DNA of 64,000 bases. Origin: Brachybacterium vulturis. GTDB taxonomy: Bacteria > Actinomycetota > Actinomycetes > Actinomycetales > Dermabacteraceae. Below the pieces are notes generated by a model. The model was not told the DNA's origin. It ran no database searches and was given only the letters and a program-made list of their open reading frames with translations. Positions 36,236 to 46,694 of this stretch are shown here, piece by piece. The stretch spans positions 2,852,001-2,916,000 of the forward strand of contig NZ_CP023563.1 in assembly GCF_002407185.1 (NCBI RefSeq). The letters run 5' to 3'. The first letter of the stretch is position 1. Each line of letters starts with the position of its first letter. Both the position numbers and the translations under genes were made by a program.

Positions 36236-37453
36236 TCAGAGGAAGACTGCACCCTCTCCTCGGTACGTGGGGTGGGATCCGACGATCTCGTCGCCGCGGA
36301 CCAGCAGATAGTGCGCGAAGTGTTCTGCGGGCTCCCCGGCCTTGGCGTGCCGCAGCCACACCGTGTCGCCCACCCGCAGCCGCTCGGCGGCGGGGCCGAG
36401 GACGGGGGTCTGCACCTCCCCCGCCGCTTCCTGCGGGGCGAAGGAGAGGCCGGGCGGATGAGCGATCGTGGGCAGGCGGTCCGGCCCCGGCACGCCGCTG
36501 GCGATCCAGCCGCCGCCGAGCAGGGTCGCCACGCCCGGGGCGGGGCGGCGCACCACGCTCACTCCGAGCAGCAGTGCCGGATGCGGAGCGAAGTCCCGAT
36601 AGCGGTCGAAGAGGCCGGGCCCGATCAGTCCGGAGCCGGCCGCGATCTCCGTGACCGCCTCCTCGGCGGCGGTGGACTCGATCGAGCCGGTGCCGCCACC
36701 GTTGACGAACTCGAGGTCGGCGATCCTCCGCACCGCGGCCACCGCCTCGGCACGGCGCTCGGCGATGTCCGGACGGGACAGTCGCTTCATGGTGCGCACC
36801 GCCGCGCCGTATGCCGTGGCGGCCGCGTCGGTCACCCCGGCGATCTGCCCCTCGTAGGCCATCAGCCCCACCAGCTCGAGAGCGGGCCGGGCCTGCACCT
36901 GGCGGGCCAGCGCCACGGCCTGACCGGGGCTGCGCAGAGGTGAGCGCAGCGCCCCGAAGCGCACCCCGGGCAGCGGCGCATAGGCGACGTCGAGCTCGAG
37001 GGCGACCCGGATCGGTCGACTCACCCGGCGGGCGCGGAGGTCCGAGGTGGCGTCGAGGATCAGCTCGAGCTGCGCGGTCTCGTCGACCATCAGGGTGATG
37101 GCCTCCAGCGCGGCGGGGAGCATCGCGAGCCGACGCAGCGCCCCGCGCTCGACGGTCGGATAGGCGACGAGGACGTCGCGGGCTCCGTGCTCCACCAGCC
37201 ACAGCGCCTCGGGCAGGGTGAAGGCGAGGATCCCGGCGTACCCGGGCCGGGCCAGCACCCGCTCGAGCAGGCCCCTGACCCGCAGCGACTTCGAGGCGAC
37301 GCGCAGCGGGGTGCCGGCGGCGCGGCGGGCGAGGTCCGCCGCATTGGCGTCGAAGGCGTCGAGGTAGAGCACCGCCAGCGGGCGCTCGTGATAGCCCTCG
37401 CGGGCGAGCAGCGCCTCGAGATCGCCGATGGCGCGGCCGGCACCCGTCACCAT
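36236..37453 (-). CDS. PLP-dependent alanine racemase / D-threonine aldolase-fold protein
   Basis: 405 residues of the fold-type III PLP family, annotated in relatives as amino-acid deaminase/aldolase or D-serine dehydratase-like. The PLP lysine is K55 in RVASKSLRVRG. GLMAYEGQIAG and EFVNGGGTGSIESTA follow the barrel. The C-terminal D-TA domain carries VWLRHAKAGEPAEHFAHYLLV, a His/Cys-type metal region, although no Cys is seen at the usual spot. The start overlaps no gene but lies 8 bases past the preceding stop with GAGGG before it. With the DadA-like gene nearby it may serve D-amino-acid breakdown; this is inference. Confidence 0.82.
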   Translation of the reverse strand: MVTGAGRAIGDLEALLAREGYHERPLAVLYLDAFDANAADLARRAAGTPLRVASKSLRVRGLLERVLARPGYAGILAFTLPEALWLVEHGARDVLVAYPTVERGALRRLAMLPAALEAITLMVDETAQLELILDATSDLRARRVSRPIRVALELDVAYAPLPGVRFGALRSPLRSPGQAVALARQVQARPALELVGLMAYEGQIAGVTDAAATAYGAAVRTMKRLSRPDIAERRAEAVAAVRRIADLEFVNGGGTGSIESTAAEEAVTEIAAGSGLIGPGLFDRYRDFAPHPALLLGVSVVRRPAPGVATLLGGGWIASGVPGPDRLPTIAHPPGLSFAPQEAAGEVQTPVLGPAAERLRVGDTVWLRHAKAGEPAEHFAHYLLVRGDEIVGSHPTYRGEGAVFL

Positions 37454-37460
37454 GCCGCCC

Positions 37461-38351
37461 TCAGGCCCGGCGCCGCGCGAGGATCTCGTCGAGCTGGAGG
37501 TCCTGCGCCGGGGCGAAGTCCTCATCGACGGCCTCGAGCTCCTCGACCCGTCCGCTCTCCAGCGGCACGGAGGTGGCGAGCATGCTCCGGCGGTGGGCCG
37601 CGTGGCGACTGGCGAGATCATCGACCTCGCCGCGGAGGGCGTAGGTGGGCAGGGGCACCGGCCGCGGAGTCCACTCCCCCGGGCGGGACACCTGCTGCGC
37701 CGCCCGCTGGGAGGTGGTCTCCAGATCGGCGTGCGGCGGCTCGATCGCTGCGCCGGCAGCGGTCCCCGCCGCCGGTGCCGGGGTGCGCTCGCGCTCGCCG
37801 GACAGCCGGCGCCGCGCGGTCTCGGCCTCGGCACGCTGACGGCGCAGGCGGGTGGCGGCGCGGGTCGTCCGGGCGCGGCGCTCCAGCTCCACCCGGCGCA
37901 GCCCCACCAGGTACGCGCTCACGCCGACGACGGCGAGCGCCGGCACCCACCACACCACCACCTGCGCGATGGCGAGGACGACGAGGGCGGCGGTGGCCGC
38001 GAGCAGGGTGCCGAGCATGACGCCGAGGACCCGACGCGAGCGAGCACGCTCGTCGGCGGGATCGATGCGGGTGCCGGGCTCGGCGTCGAAACGCGGGCGG
38101 CTGGTGGGATCGGCGGGGCGCAGGAGCAGACGGTCCTGGGACATGGGCGGGTTCACCTCGGGGGACGAGCGGCGGGCGTGGACGGCCGCGGAGAGGTCCC
38201 GCGCCTGGGAGGACATCTCGGCCTCGTCGGCCGCGCGGGCGCGGCCCATCACCTCACGACGGTTCGCGGTGCGCGGCAGGGCATAGGCCAGCCACAGCAG
38301 CAGCAGGATGCCGAAGAGGACGGCTCCGAGATTGATCGACTCCACTCCCAC
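37461..38351 (-). CDS. Membrane protein with SepX/GlpR-like layout
   Basis: 296 residues with no enzyme motif. A short outside N-terminus is followed by a membrane helix (about 7-25, GAVLFGILLLLWLAYALP), a charged cytoplasmic stretch, then two helices (about 108-150) and a long charged C-terminal region ending DEILARRRA. Its place directly after a RimJ-like acetyltransferase and near 5-FCL matches the location of the actinobacterial membrane protein that recruits the gephyrin-like Glp in corynebacteria and of Streptomyces SepX, both cell-division proteins. Identification rests on neighbourhood and topology, not on sequence comparison. The galU and glp/moeA genes usual there are missing. Confidence 0.6.
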   Translation of the reverse strand: MGVESINLGAVLFGILLLLWLAYALPRTANRREVMGRARAADEAEMSSQARDLSAAVHARRSSPEVNPPMSQDRLLLRPADPTSRPRFDAEPGTRIDPADERARSRRVLGVMLGTLLAATAALVVLAIAQVVVWWVPALAVVGVSAYLVGLRRVELERRARTTRAATRLRRQRAEAETARRRLSGERERTPAPAAGTAAGAAIEPPHADLETTSQRAAQQVSRPGEWTPRPVPLPTYALRGEVDDLASRHAAHRRSMLATSVPLESGRVEELEAVDEDFAPAQDLQLDEILARRRA

Positions 38352-38381
38352 AGCTTAGTGACACCGCTGTGATTCCCCTGG

Positions 38382-39008
38382 TCACGTTGTGGGCGTGTCG
38401 GCGGGAAACTCGCGTCGGAGTCGTCTCAGCACCCCGCGGCCGTCGTCCCCGGTGGCGACCTCCTCCGCGGTGAGCGCGAAGACCAGGTGATCGCGCCAGG
38501 CCCCGTCGACATGGATCGCCGACCGGCGCGCACCCTCCGGACGCAGGTGCAGCTTCTCCACCACGCGCAGACTCGCCGCGTTCTCGGGCCGCACGGTGAC
38601 CTCGATCCGGTGCAGCCCGAGCTCGGCGAAGAGGTGATCGATCAGCAGCGCCACCGCGCGGGGCACCACGCCACGACCGGCCTCGTCCTGGCCGATCCAG
38701 TACCCGAGGACCGCCGAGCGCAGCGCACCGTACTGGATGGGGCCGGCGGTGATCTGGCCGGCCAGCCGACCCTGGACGGTGATCACCAGCGGCAGTGCGA
38801 GACCCAGCCGCGCCTGCTCCTGGCTCCAGCGGCGCAGGGTGCGGAAATCCATCGGTCGCGGGCCGTGCTCGGGATCTGTCGCGTCCCAGGGGCGCAGCCA
38901 GCGGGCGTTGCGCTCCCGCAGCCGTTCGAAGGCCGCGCGGTCGCGACGGCGCAGGGGGCGCAGCGTCAGCTCCCCGTCATGCAGGGCCAGCGGCCACACG
39001 TGAACCAT
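38382..39008 (-). CDS. RimJ/RimL-like GNAT acetyltransferase
   Basis: 208-residue acetyltransferase. LTLRPLRRRDRAAFERLRERN is the N-terminal strand-helix, GYWIGQDEAGRGVVPRAVALL contains the acetyl-CoA loop, and IEVTVRPENAASLRVVEKLHL the C-terminal RimJ motif. It probably acetylates a protein N-terminus or amino acid. The ATG at 39008 is chosen over the longer open frame because TACGAT ends 6 bases before it and the family alignment starts there; the longer version would overlap the divergent 5-FCL gene. The SepX-like gene follows 30 bases later. Confidence 0.88.
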   Translation of the reverse strand: MVHVWPLALHDGELTLRPLRRRDRAAFERLRERNARWLRPWDATDPEHGPRPMDFRTLRRWSQEQARLGLALPLVITVQGRLAGQITAGPIQYGALRSAVLGYWIGQDEAGRGVVPRAVALLIDHLFAELGLHRIEVTVRPENAASLRVVEKLHLRPEGARRSAIHVDGAWRDHLVFALTAEEVATGDDGRGVLRRLRREFPADTPTT

Positions 39009-39014
39009 CGCGTC

Positions 39015-39020
39015 ATCGTA
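39015..39020 (-). promoter_or_regulatory. -10 hexamer for leaderless rimJ-like gene
   Basis: On the minus strand TACGAT is followed by exactly 6 bases and the ATG at 39008. Confidence 0.5.
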
Positions 39021-39087
39021 GACGGCGCCGGGCCGGTTCTCCTGCTCGCAGCACCCGGGACCCGGGCCTCTGTGCGAGTCTGGGGCC

Positions 39088-39750
39088 ATGGACGAGGAGA
39101 CGACGAGGTCACGCAAGCTTCAGCTGCGCCGGCAGCTGCGGTCCCGCCGGGCCGCCGCGTACGCCGGCGAGGACGGTGCCGCCCGCCGCGCACGGGAGGC
39201 TCAGCAGCTCCTCGCCCATGCCGCGCCGCTGATCGCCGAGGTGGAGCGGGCGGTGGGCGCCGCCTCCGCGGCGGGCGCTCCGGCCCCGCTGGTCGCCGCC
39301 TACCACCCCACCCCCTCCGAGGCGGATGTGCTGCCACTGGCCGGCCGGCTCGCACGCGCCGGTGCTCGGGTGGTGTTCCCGGCGGCTGCCGGGCGGGAGC
39401 TCGAGTGGATCTCCTGGGACGGCGACTCCACGTTCGTGGACTCCCCCGGTCGGGGCTTCGGACAGGAACCGACCGGCGAGAGGCTCGGCACCCGGGCGCT
39501 CGAGGAGGCGATGCTGGTGCTGGCGCCCGCCGTGGCGGTGGACCGTTCCTGCACCCGGATCGGGCACGGAGCCGGCTACTACGACCGTGCTCTGCGCACC
39601 CTGCCCGAGGGAGCGCGGATCATCGCGGTGATCCATCCCCAGGAGCTGCTGGCGCCGGGTGCGCTGCCGTGCGAGGCGCATGATGTGCGGATCCCGGAGG
39701 TGCTCACCGCCGACGGACTCGTCTCGCTGGTCACGTCCGCTCTCTCCTGA
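39088..39750 (+). CDS. 5-formyltetrahydrofolate cyclo-ligase
   Basis: ATP-dependent folate-salvage enzyme turning 5-formyl-THF into 5,10-methenyl-THF. The 220 residues start with RKLQLRRQLRSRRAA, the family N-terminal helix; VAAYHPTPSEADVLPL and LVLAPAVAVDRSCTRIGHGAGYYDR (the signature GxGxGYYDR region) follow. The ATG at 39088 is followed by family-like sequence. It is divergent from the RimJ-like gene and followed by the FmdB gene, as in mycobacteria. Confidence 0.92.
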   Translation: MDEETTRSRKLQLRRQLRSRRAAAYAGEDGAARRAREAQQLLAHAAPLIAEVERAVGAASAAGAPAPLVAAYHPTPSEADVLPLAGRLARAGARVVFPAAAGRELEWISWDGDSTFVDSPGRGFGQEPTGERLGTRALEEAMLVLAPAVAVDRSCTRIGHGAGYYDRALRTLPEGARIIAVIHPQELLAPGALPCEAHDVRIPEVLTADGLVSLVTSALS

Positions 39751-39764
39751 GCGGCCCGCAGTCG

Positions 39765-39770
39765 TAGACT
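39765..39770 (+). promoter_or_regulatory. Putative -10 of the FmdB-type gene
   Basis: TAGACT would give a leader of about 50 bases ending with a good GGAGGA ribosome site before the GTG at 39828. Confidence 0.35.
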
Positions 39771-39827
39771 CTGTCGCGCGGTCGCCTGCGCGCGGCCGAG
39801 CACTTCGACCACCCCGGAGGAACCCGC

Positions 39828-40166
39828 GTGCCCACGTACGTCTACGCCTGCAAGAACTGCGGACATCGTTTCGAGCAGTACCAGAGCTTCAGCGAGGACT
39901 CGCTGCGGGCCTGCCCCGAGTGCACCCAGGACGCGCTGCGCAAGGTCTTCGACTCGGTGGGCATCGTCTTCAAGGGGCCCGGCTTCTATTCCACCGACTC
40001 CTCGACCTCGGGCTCCTCGGCCGCCGCGGCCGGTGCCACCGCTGCAGGCGCCGGCGGCTCCACCAGCACCGGGGACTCCGCGAGCACGGGCGCCGCCGCG
40101 AGCACCTCCTCCGGAACCTCCGCCACGAGCACCCCGAGCACGCAGCCCGCCCCCGCGGCGTCCTGA
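39828..40166 (+). CDS. FmdB-type zinc-ribbon protein (Ruc-like)
   Basis: 112 residues. The zinc ribbon uses C8-xx-C11 and C29-xx-C32 in MPTYVYACKNCGHRFE and ACPECTQDALRK. The second half (from about residue 55) is a disordered tail almost entirely Ser, Thr, Ala and Gly. The mycobacterial protein at this position next to 5-FCL (Rv0991c, Ruc) is a redox-regulated chaperone with the same layout, so a similar holdase role is plausible. GTG start with GGAGGA 6 bases upstream. The tail composition differs from the usual charged tails. Confidence 0.85.
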   Translation: MPTYVYACKNCGHRFEQYQSFSEDSLRACPECTQDALRKVFDSVGIVFKGPGFYSTDSSTSGSSAAAAGATAAGAGGSTSTGDSASTGAAASTSSGTSATSTPSTQPAPAAS

Positions 40167-40279
40167 ACCGACGGGCCGCATCGCGCGGGAGGGGGTCCGC
40201 CCCGGCGGCGACCTCTCCTCCCCAGTGCCCCGTCGTCCACCGTCGCGGCGCACCGACCCGACCGGGCGGCCCTGCCGCC

Positions 40280-40285
40280 TAGCGT
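40280..40285 (+). promoter_or_regulatory. -10 hexamer for leaderless SAF gene
   Basis: TAGCGT is followed by exactly 6 bases and the ATG at 40292. Confidence 0.5.
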
Positions 40286-40291
40286 CGAGGC

Positions 40292-40924
40292 ATGCTCTCC
40301 CGCTTCCGCGCACATCTGCCCGCCTGGCGCCGCGCCCTGCGTCGGCGCCGCAGGCTCCTGGCCGCCCTCGCCGTCGCGGCACTCGTGGCCGCTCTGCTGC
40401 CGGCGCTGCTGCCGCCGTCGGCGCGCGGGGTCGACGTGGTCATCGCCGATGCTGCGCTGGCACCCGGCACCGTGCTGGCCCCCTCCCACCTGAGCACCAC
40501 CCGCATCGCTGAGGAGCTGGTCCCTCCGGGCGCCGCACTCGAGGTCGACGCCGTACGGGGCCGCACCCTGCGGATCCCTCTGGACGCCGGAGCGCTCCTG
40601 CTGCCGGGGATGCTCGTGGCCGCCGGCGCCCCCGCGATCCCCGAGGGGTCCGTGCTGATGGCGGTGCCCGTGCCCGCAGTGCTCGTGCCGCACCTGCCGC
40701 CCGGCGCGGGGGTCGAGCTGCTCTCGACGGATCCGACCCTCTTCGGGTCCTCGGGCATCGACGCCCGGGTCCTGGAGGTCCCGGAGTCCGCGGCCCCCGC
40801 GCCCGTGCTGGGGGCCGGCAGCACGGGCACGGCCGAGGTGCTCGTCATCGTCGCGCAGGAGCGGGCACGAGAAGTGGCTCATGCTCTGGGGGTCGGGGCT
40901 GTCGTCGTGACGGTCATCGGTTAA
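40292..40924 (+). CDS. SAF-domain membrane-anchored protein (CpaB/RcpC-like)
   Basis: 210 residues: a very basic N-terminus (RRALRRRRR), one membrane helix (about 22-43), then a SAF domain (VVIADAALAPGTVLAPSHLS, with the LRIPLDAGALLLPGML segment) facing outward. SAF proteins include the pilus-assembly CpaB and sialic-acid and antifreeze homologues. No Flp/Tad pilus gene is nearby, so the role is unknown. It sits between FmdB and mscL, a conserved actinobacterial arrangement. Its stop overlaps TAATAT, a possible mscL promoter. Confidence 0.82.
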   Translation: MLSRFRAHLPAWRRALRRRRRLLAALAVAALVAALLPALLPPSARGVDVVIADAALAPGTVLAPSHLSTTRIAEELVPPGAALEVDAVRGRTLRIPLDAGALLLPGMLVAAGAPAIPEGSVLMAVPVPAVLVPHLPPGAGVELLSTDPTLFGSSGIDARVLEVPESAAPAPVLGAGSTGTAEVLVIVAQERAREVAHALGVGAVVVTVIG

Positions 40925-40951
40925 TATCCGTCTCGGGCCGCTCTGCGGCCC
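40922..40951 (+). promoter_or_regulatory. Possible mscL promoter and leader hairpin
   Basis: TAATAT (40922-40927) overlaps the SAF stop; a GGGCCGC-TCT-GCGGCCC hairpin (40935-40951) lies in the presumed mscL leader. No clear -35 is seen. Confidence 0.35.
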
Positions 40952-40980
40952 CTCGCCCCTCGCCTCGTAAGGATGACCCC

Positions 40981-41400
40981 ATGAAGGGTTTCAAGAGCTT
41001 CGTCATGCAGGGCAACGTCATCGACCTGGCCGTCGGTGTCGTGATCGGCGGCGCGTTCACCGCGCTGATCGGTGCATTCGTGGACAACCTGATCCAGCCC
41101 GTGATCAACGTCTTCGGCGGCGACAACCCTGTCGGTCTCGCGTTCGCGATCATCAAGGGCAATGACGCGACCATCGTCAACATCGGCGCGGTGCTCTCCG
41201 CGATCATCGCCTTCCTGATCACGGCGGCAGTCGTCTACTTCGTCTTCGTGCTCCCGATCTCCTCCGCGCGCAAGCTCGACCGCAAGCGCCGCGGCCTCCC
41301 CGAGGAGGAGGAGACCGCCGTCTCCGAGGACATCATCCTGCTCACCGAGATCCGCGACGCGCTGACCGCGCAGCGCGACGGGTCCAGCCCGCAGTCCTGA
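40981..41400 (+). CDS. mscL: Large-conductance mechanosensitive channel
   Basis: Pentameric membrane valve releasing solutes on osmotic downshock. The 139 residues contain the N-terminal helix and first membrane helix (MKGFKSFVMQGNVIDLAVGV, GGAFTALIGAFVDNLI), the second helix (IGAVLSAIIAFLITAAVVYF), and the C-terminal helical bundle with EDIILLTEIRDALTAQ. AAGGA lies 8 bases before the ATG. mutY follows after 5 bases. Confidence 0.97.
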   Translation: MKGFKSFVMQGNVIDLAVGVVIGGAFTALIGAFVDNLIQPVINVFGGDNPVGLAFAIIKGNDATIVNIGAVLSAIIAFLITAAVVYFVFVLPISSARKLDRKRRGLPEEEETAVSEDIILLTEIRDALTAQRDGSSPQS

Positions 41401-41405
41401 GCATC

Positions 41406-42308
41406 GTGAACGGTGCCTCGGCGCCTGATCCCACCGGTGTCGACGAGGAGTCCGTCGATGCCGTGATCACCTGGTTCTCCGCGGCGGGCCGTGACCTGCC
41501 CTGGCGGCACGAGGGGGTCTCGGCCTGGGCGATCCTGGTCTCCGAGGTCATGCTGCAGCAGACCCCGGTGGTGCGGGTCCTCCCCCGCTGGCAGGAGTGG
41601 ATGGAGCGCTGGCCCGCACCGGCCGATCTGGCCGACGCCCCGACCGCCGAGGTGCTGCGCTGCTGGGACCGGCTCGGCTATCCCCGACGGGCGCTGCGGC
41701 TGCAGGACTGCGCACGCGTCATCGTGCGCGAGCACGGCGGGCGGGTCCCCCGCGGCCAGGAGGCTCTGCGAGCGCTGCCGGGGATCGGCGAGTACACCGC
41801 CGCCGCGATCACCGCCTTCTCCCACCGGGAGCGCGCGGTCGTGGTCGATACCAACATCCGTCGGGTGCTGGCACGGAGCGTGCGCGGTCGTGCCCTGCCC
41901 GACCGCTCCTACAGCGCTGCGGAACGCGTCGTGGCCACGCGCAGCCTGCCGGTCCCGCGCCGGCGGTCGGTGGCCTGGAACCAGGCGGTCATGGAGCTGG
42001 GCGCGCTGGTCTGCACGGCCCGCTCGCCACGCTGCCAGCAGTGCCCCTTGGCCGACGGCGGGTGTGCATGGTTCGCCGCGGGACGTCCTGCGCCCGCCGA
42101 GGACACCCGCCGCCGGCAGGCCTTCGAGGGCACGGACCGCCAGATGCGCGGCATGATCATGGCGCTGCTGCGCCGGGACGGCTCCGCGGCGGAGGACCAG
42201 CTGCTCGCGCTCGATGCGGAGGACGCCGACCGGGTGCGACGAGGTATCCGCACGCTGATCGCGGACGGGCTCGCGGTCCGCGAGGGGTCACGGCTGCGTC
42301 TTCCCTGA
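41406..42308 (+). CDS. mutY: A/G-specific adenine glycosylase
   Basis: Removes adenine mispaired with 8-oxoguanine. The 300 residues have catalytic E47 in SEVMLQQTPVVRV, the helix-hairpin-helix LPGIGEYTAAAITAFS, the catalytic Asp in AVVVDTNIRRVLAR, and the four-cysteine Fe-S motif in CTARSPRCQQCPLADGGCAWF near residues 203-221. The C-terminal region is short and lacks a full NUDIX-like 8-oxoG-recognition domain, as in several actinobacteria. It starts with GTG. mutY near clpC is conserved in actinobacteria. Confidence 0.95.
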   Translation: MNGASAPDPTGVDEESVDAVITWFSAAGRDLPWRHEGVSAWAILVSEVMLQQTPVVRVLPRWQEWMERWPAPADLADAPTAEVLRCWDRLGYPRRALRLQDCARVIVREHGGRVPRGQEALRALPGIGEYTAAAITAFSHRERAVVVDTNIRRVLARSVRGRALPDRSYSAAERVVATRSLPVPRRRSVAWNQAVMELGALVCTARSPRCQQCPLADGGCAWFAAGRPAPAEDTRRRQAFEGTDRQMRGMIMALLRRDGSAAEDQLLALDAEDADRVRRGIRTLIADGLAVREGSRLRLP

Positions 42309-42368
42309 GGATCTCCTCGACGCGCAGCCGCCCTCGGCGCGCATCGACCCGTGGGCACCGGGCTCCCG

Positions 42369-42878
42369 TCAGCCGGGAGCGAGCAGTGCCTTGATCATGC
42401 GGGTGTTGCCGAGGGTGTTGGGCTTGACCCGGGCGAGGTCGAGGAACTCCGCGATGCCCTCGTCCGGGGAGCGCAGCAGCTGGCTGTAGATGTCGGGATC
42501 CACGGCCTCGCTCATCACCTCGAAACCGTGACGGGTGAAGAAGTCCACCTCGAAGGTCAGGCAGAACACGCGCTGCAGGCCGAGCTGGAGCGCCCTCTCG
42601 AGCAGGGCGTCGAGCAGACGGTGTCCCAGGCCGGTGCCGCGCAGGCCCTCATGCACCGCGAGGGTGCGCACCTCGGCGAGGTCCTCCCACATCACGTGCA
42701 GCGCCCCGCAGCCGAGCACCTCCCCATGCTCATCGGCCGCCACCAGGAACTCCTGGACCGCCTCGTAATAGGACACCAGGTCCTTGCCGAGCAGGACCCC
42801 GGTGTGGGTCATCGGCTCGACGAGACGGTTGATGGCGCGCACATCGGCGGGCAGCGCGGGACGGATGGTGATGCTCAT
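42369..42878 (-). CDS. ArgA-like amino-acid N-acetyltransferase
   Basis: 169-residue GNAT protein resembling the short, single-domain N-acetylglutamate synthase of actinobacteria (Rv2747 type), the first step of arginine synthesis. ITIRPALPADVRAINRLVEP is the N-terminus, VRTLAVHEGLRGTGLGHRLLDALL the acetyl-CoA loop, and VFCLTFEVDFFTRHGFEVM the C-terminal motif. The ATG at 42878 overlaps the DedA stop as ATGA. The arg operon is not in this window, so the exact substrate is inferred from family likeness. Confidence 0.85.
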   Translation of the reverse strand: MSITIRPALPADVRAINRLVEPMTHTGVLLGKDLVSYYEAVQEFLVAADEHGEVLGCGALHVMWEDLAEVRTLAVHEGLRGTGLGHRLLDALLERALQLGLQRVFCLTFEVDFFTRHGFEVMSEAVDPDIYSQLLRSPDEGIAEFLDLARVKPNTLGNTRMIKALLAPG

Positions 42879-43711
42879 CGTGAGCTGTCCTCTCCCTGTG
42901 ACGGGCTGAGCGGCGACTCCGCGCTGGTCCCGATGGTCTGCGGCCTCTGGGTGGGTCGCTCGCCGCTCGGATCGGCCGCCTCGGCAGCGCCGGCCGAGGT
43001 GGGGGCTTCCCGCTGCTCCGCGTCGGCGGCAGCAGCCTCCGCCCCGAGCTCCGCCGCTGCCTCCCGGCGCTCTGTCCGGCGGTCCAGGACCCGATGCAGA
43101 GCGGTGATCAGCCGTTCGATGACCAGGGCCATCACGAGAGCGGCGAACAGCGCGACCGTGATGGCGACCAGGCTGTGGTCGTCGAACCAGGCGCCGGCGA
43201 TCGCACCGATCGCGCACGAGTAGACGGCCCACACGAAGGTCGACAGCAGCGAGCGGGGCCAGAAGTTGCGGTGGGGGTAGTGCACGGCGCCGGCGACCAG
43301 GTTCACCGCAGTGCGGCCGAAGGGGATGTAGCGGGCGGTCATCAGGAAGACCAGGGCCCGTTTCTGCAGACCTCGGTCCGCGGCCTCGACAGCTCCGCGG
43401 CCCCGGCCCTCGCGCAGGAATCGGAAGCGTTCCCAGCCGACCTTGCTGCCGATCAGATATCCCAGGTTGTCGCCCGTCCAGGCCCCCATCCACGCCGCCA
43501 GTCCGACGAAGATGATCGAGGGCCGTCCCGAGCTCGACCACAGGGAGGAGAGGGTCACGATCGTCGACTCGCTCGGCACGGAGGGGAAGAAGCCGTCGAA
43601 CGCGGCGAACAGGTACACCATGAGGTGGACCCACCAGGCATCGGCGATGCCGAGGATCCAGTCCTCCATCTGCCCCGTCAGGGACAGCAACCAGTCGATG
43701 GTCTCGCCCAT
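42875..43711 (-). CDS. DedA/SNARE-associated family membrane protein
   Basis: 278 residues. DedA proteins are membrane transporters for lipid carriers such as undecaprenyl phosphate. FFPSVPSESTIVTLSSLW, GDNLGYLIGSKVGWERF, LMTARYIPFGRTAVNLVAG with the conserved Arg residues, and several hydrophobic helices to about residue 205 are visible; the last 70 residues are a disordered Ala/Glu tail. It is coupled to the ArgA-like gene. The gap to clpC contains the clpC terminator, so it is transcribed separately. Confidence 0.9.
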   Translation of the reverse strand: MGETIDWLLSLTGQMEDWILGIADAWWVHLMVYLFAAFDGFFPSVPSESTIVTLSSLWSSSGRPSIIFVGLAAWMGAWTGDNLGYLIGSKVGWERFRFLREGRGRGAVEAADRGLQKRALVFLMTARYIPFGRTAVNLVAGAVHYPHRNFWPRSLLSTFVWAVYSCAIGAIAGAWFDDHSLVAITVALFAALVMALVIERLITALHRVLDRRTERREAAAELGAEAAAADAEQREAPTSAGAAEAADPSGERPTQRPQTIGTSAESPLSPSQGEDSSR

Positions 43712-43838
43712 GCGTCCTCTCCATCGAAGGCCCCGGCGCGTTCCCCCCGGACCTCCCGGGCTCGTCGAAGCGAGTGCCCGGACCCGATCAGCTCAGGCCC
43801 GGTGATGTCCGTGTCCCGGCAGCGGCGCCGGGACGGGT

Positions 43839-43877
43839 GGTGGGGCCGGCCCCGCCCGGGACGGGGCCGGCCCCACC
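43839..43877 (-). terminator. Terminator hairpin of clpC
   Basis: Perfect 16-bp stem: GGTGGGGCCGGCCCCG (43839-43854) and its complement (43862-43877) around a 7-base loop. It begins 3 bases after the clpC stop. No T-run follows, as is common at high GC. Confidence 0.8.
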
Positions 43878-43879
43878 GG

Positions 43880-46462
<2,583 letters not shown>

Positions 46463-46495
46463 GGTCCTCCCCCGTCCGGTGGTGGTGATGGCTCG

Positions 46496-46542
46496 AGCGT
46501 ACGCGCCGCTCCCGTCGAAGCAGAGCCTGTTCGCCGCAGGCG
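46496..46542 (-). promoter_or_regulatory. clpC promoter with ClgR-like palindrome
   Basis: The minus strand reads TACGCT at 46496-46501, placing the transcript start near 46489, 27 bases before the ATG. The -35 is weak. CGCCGCAGGCG (46532-46542), flanked by TT and TG, fits the ClgR box CGCY-N3-RGCG and lies near position -48, right for an activator. Confidence 0.5.
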
Positions 46543-46694
46543 TGACGCCGGTTCGCCGCGGCATGATGACCCGCTCCGCCGTCGGCCGGCGGTTCCCGAC
46601 ACGGGTTCCCGACCCGTCGGTCGGATCCAGTGGGGCGGGTCGGCGCGAGTCGTATCATGGCGTGGGCCACACCCCCTTCCTCAAGGAGCACGTC

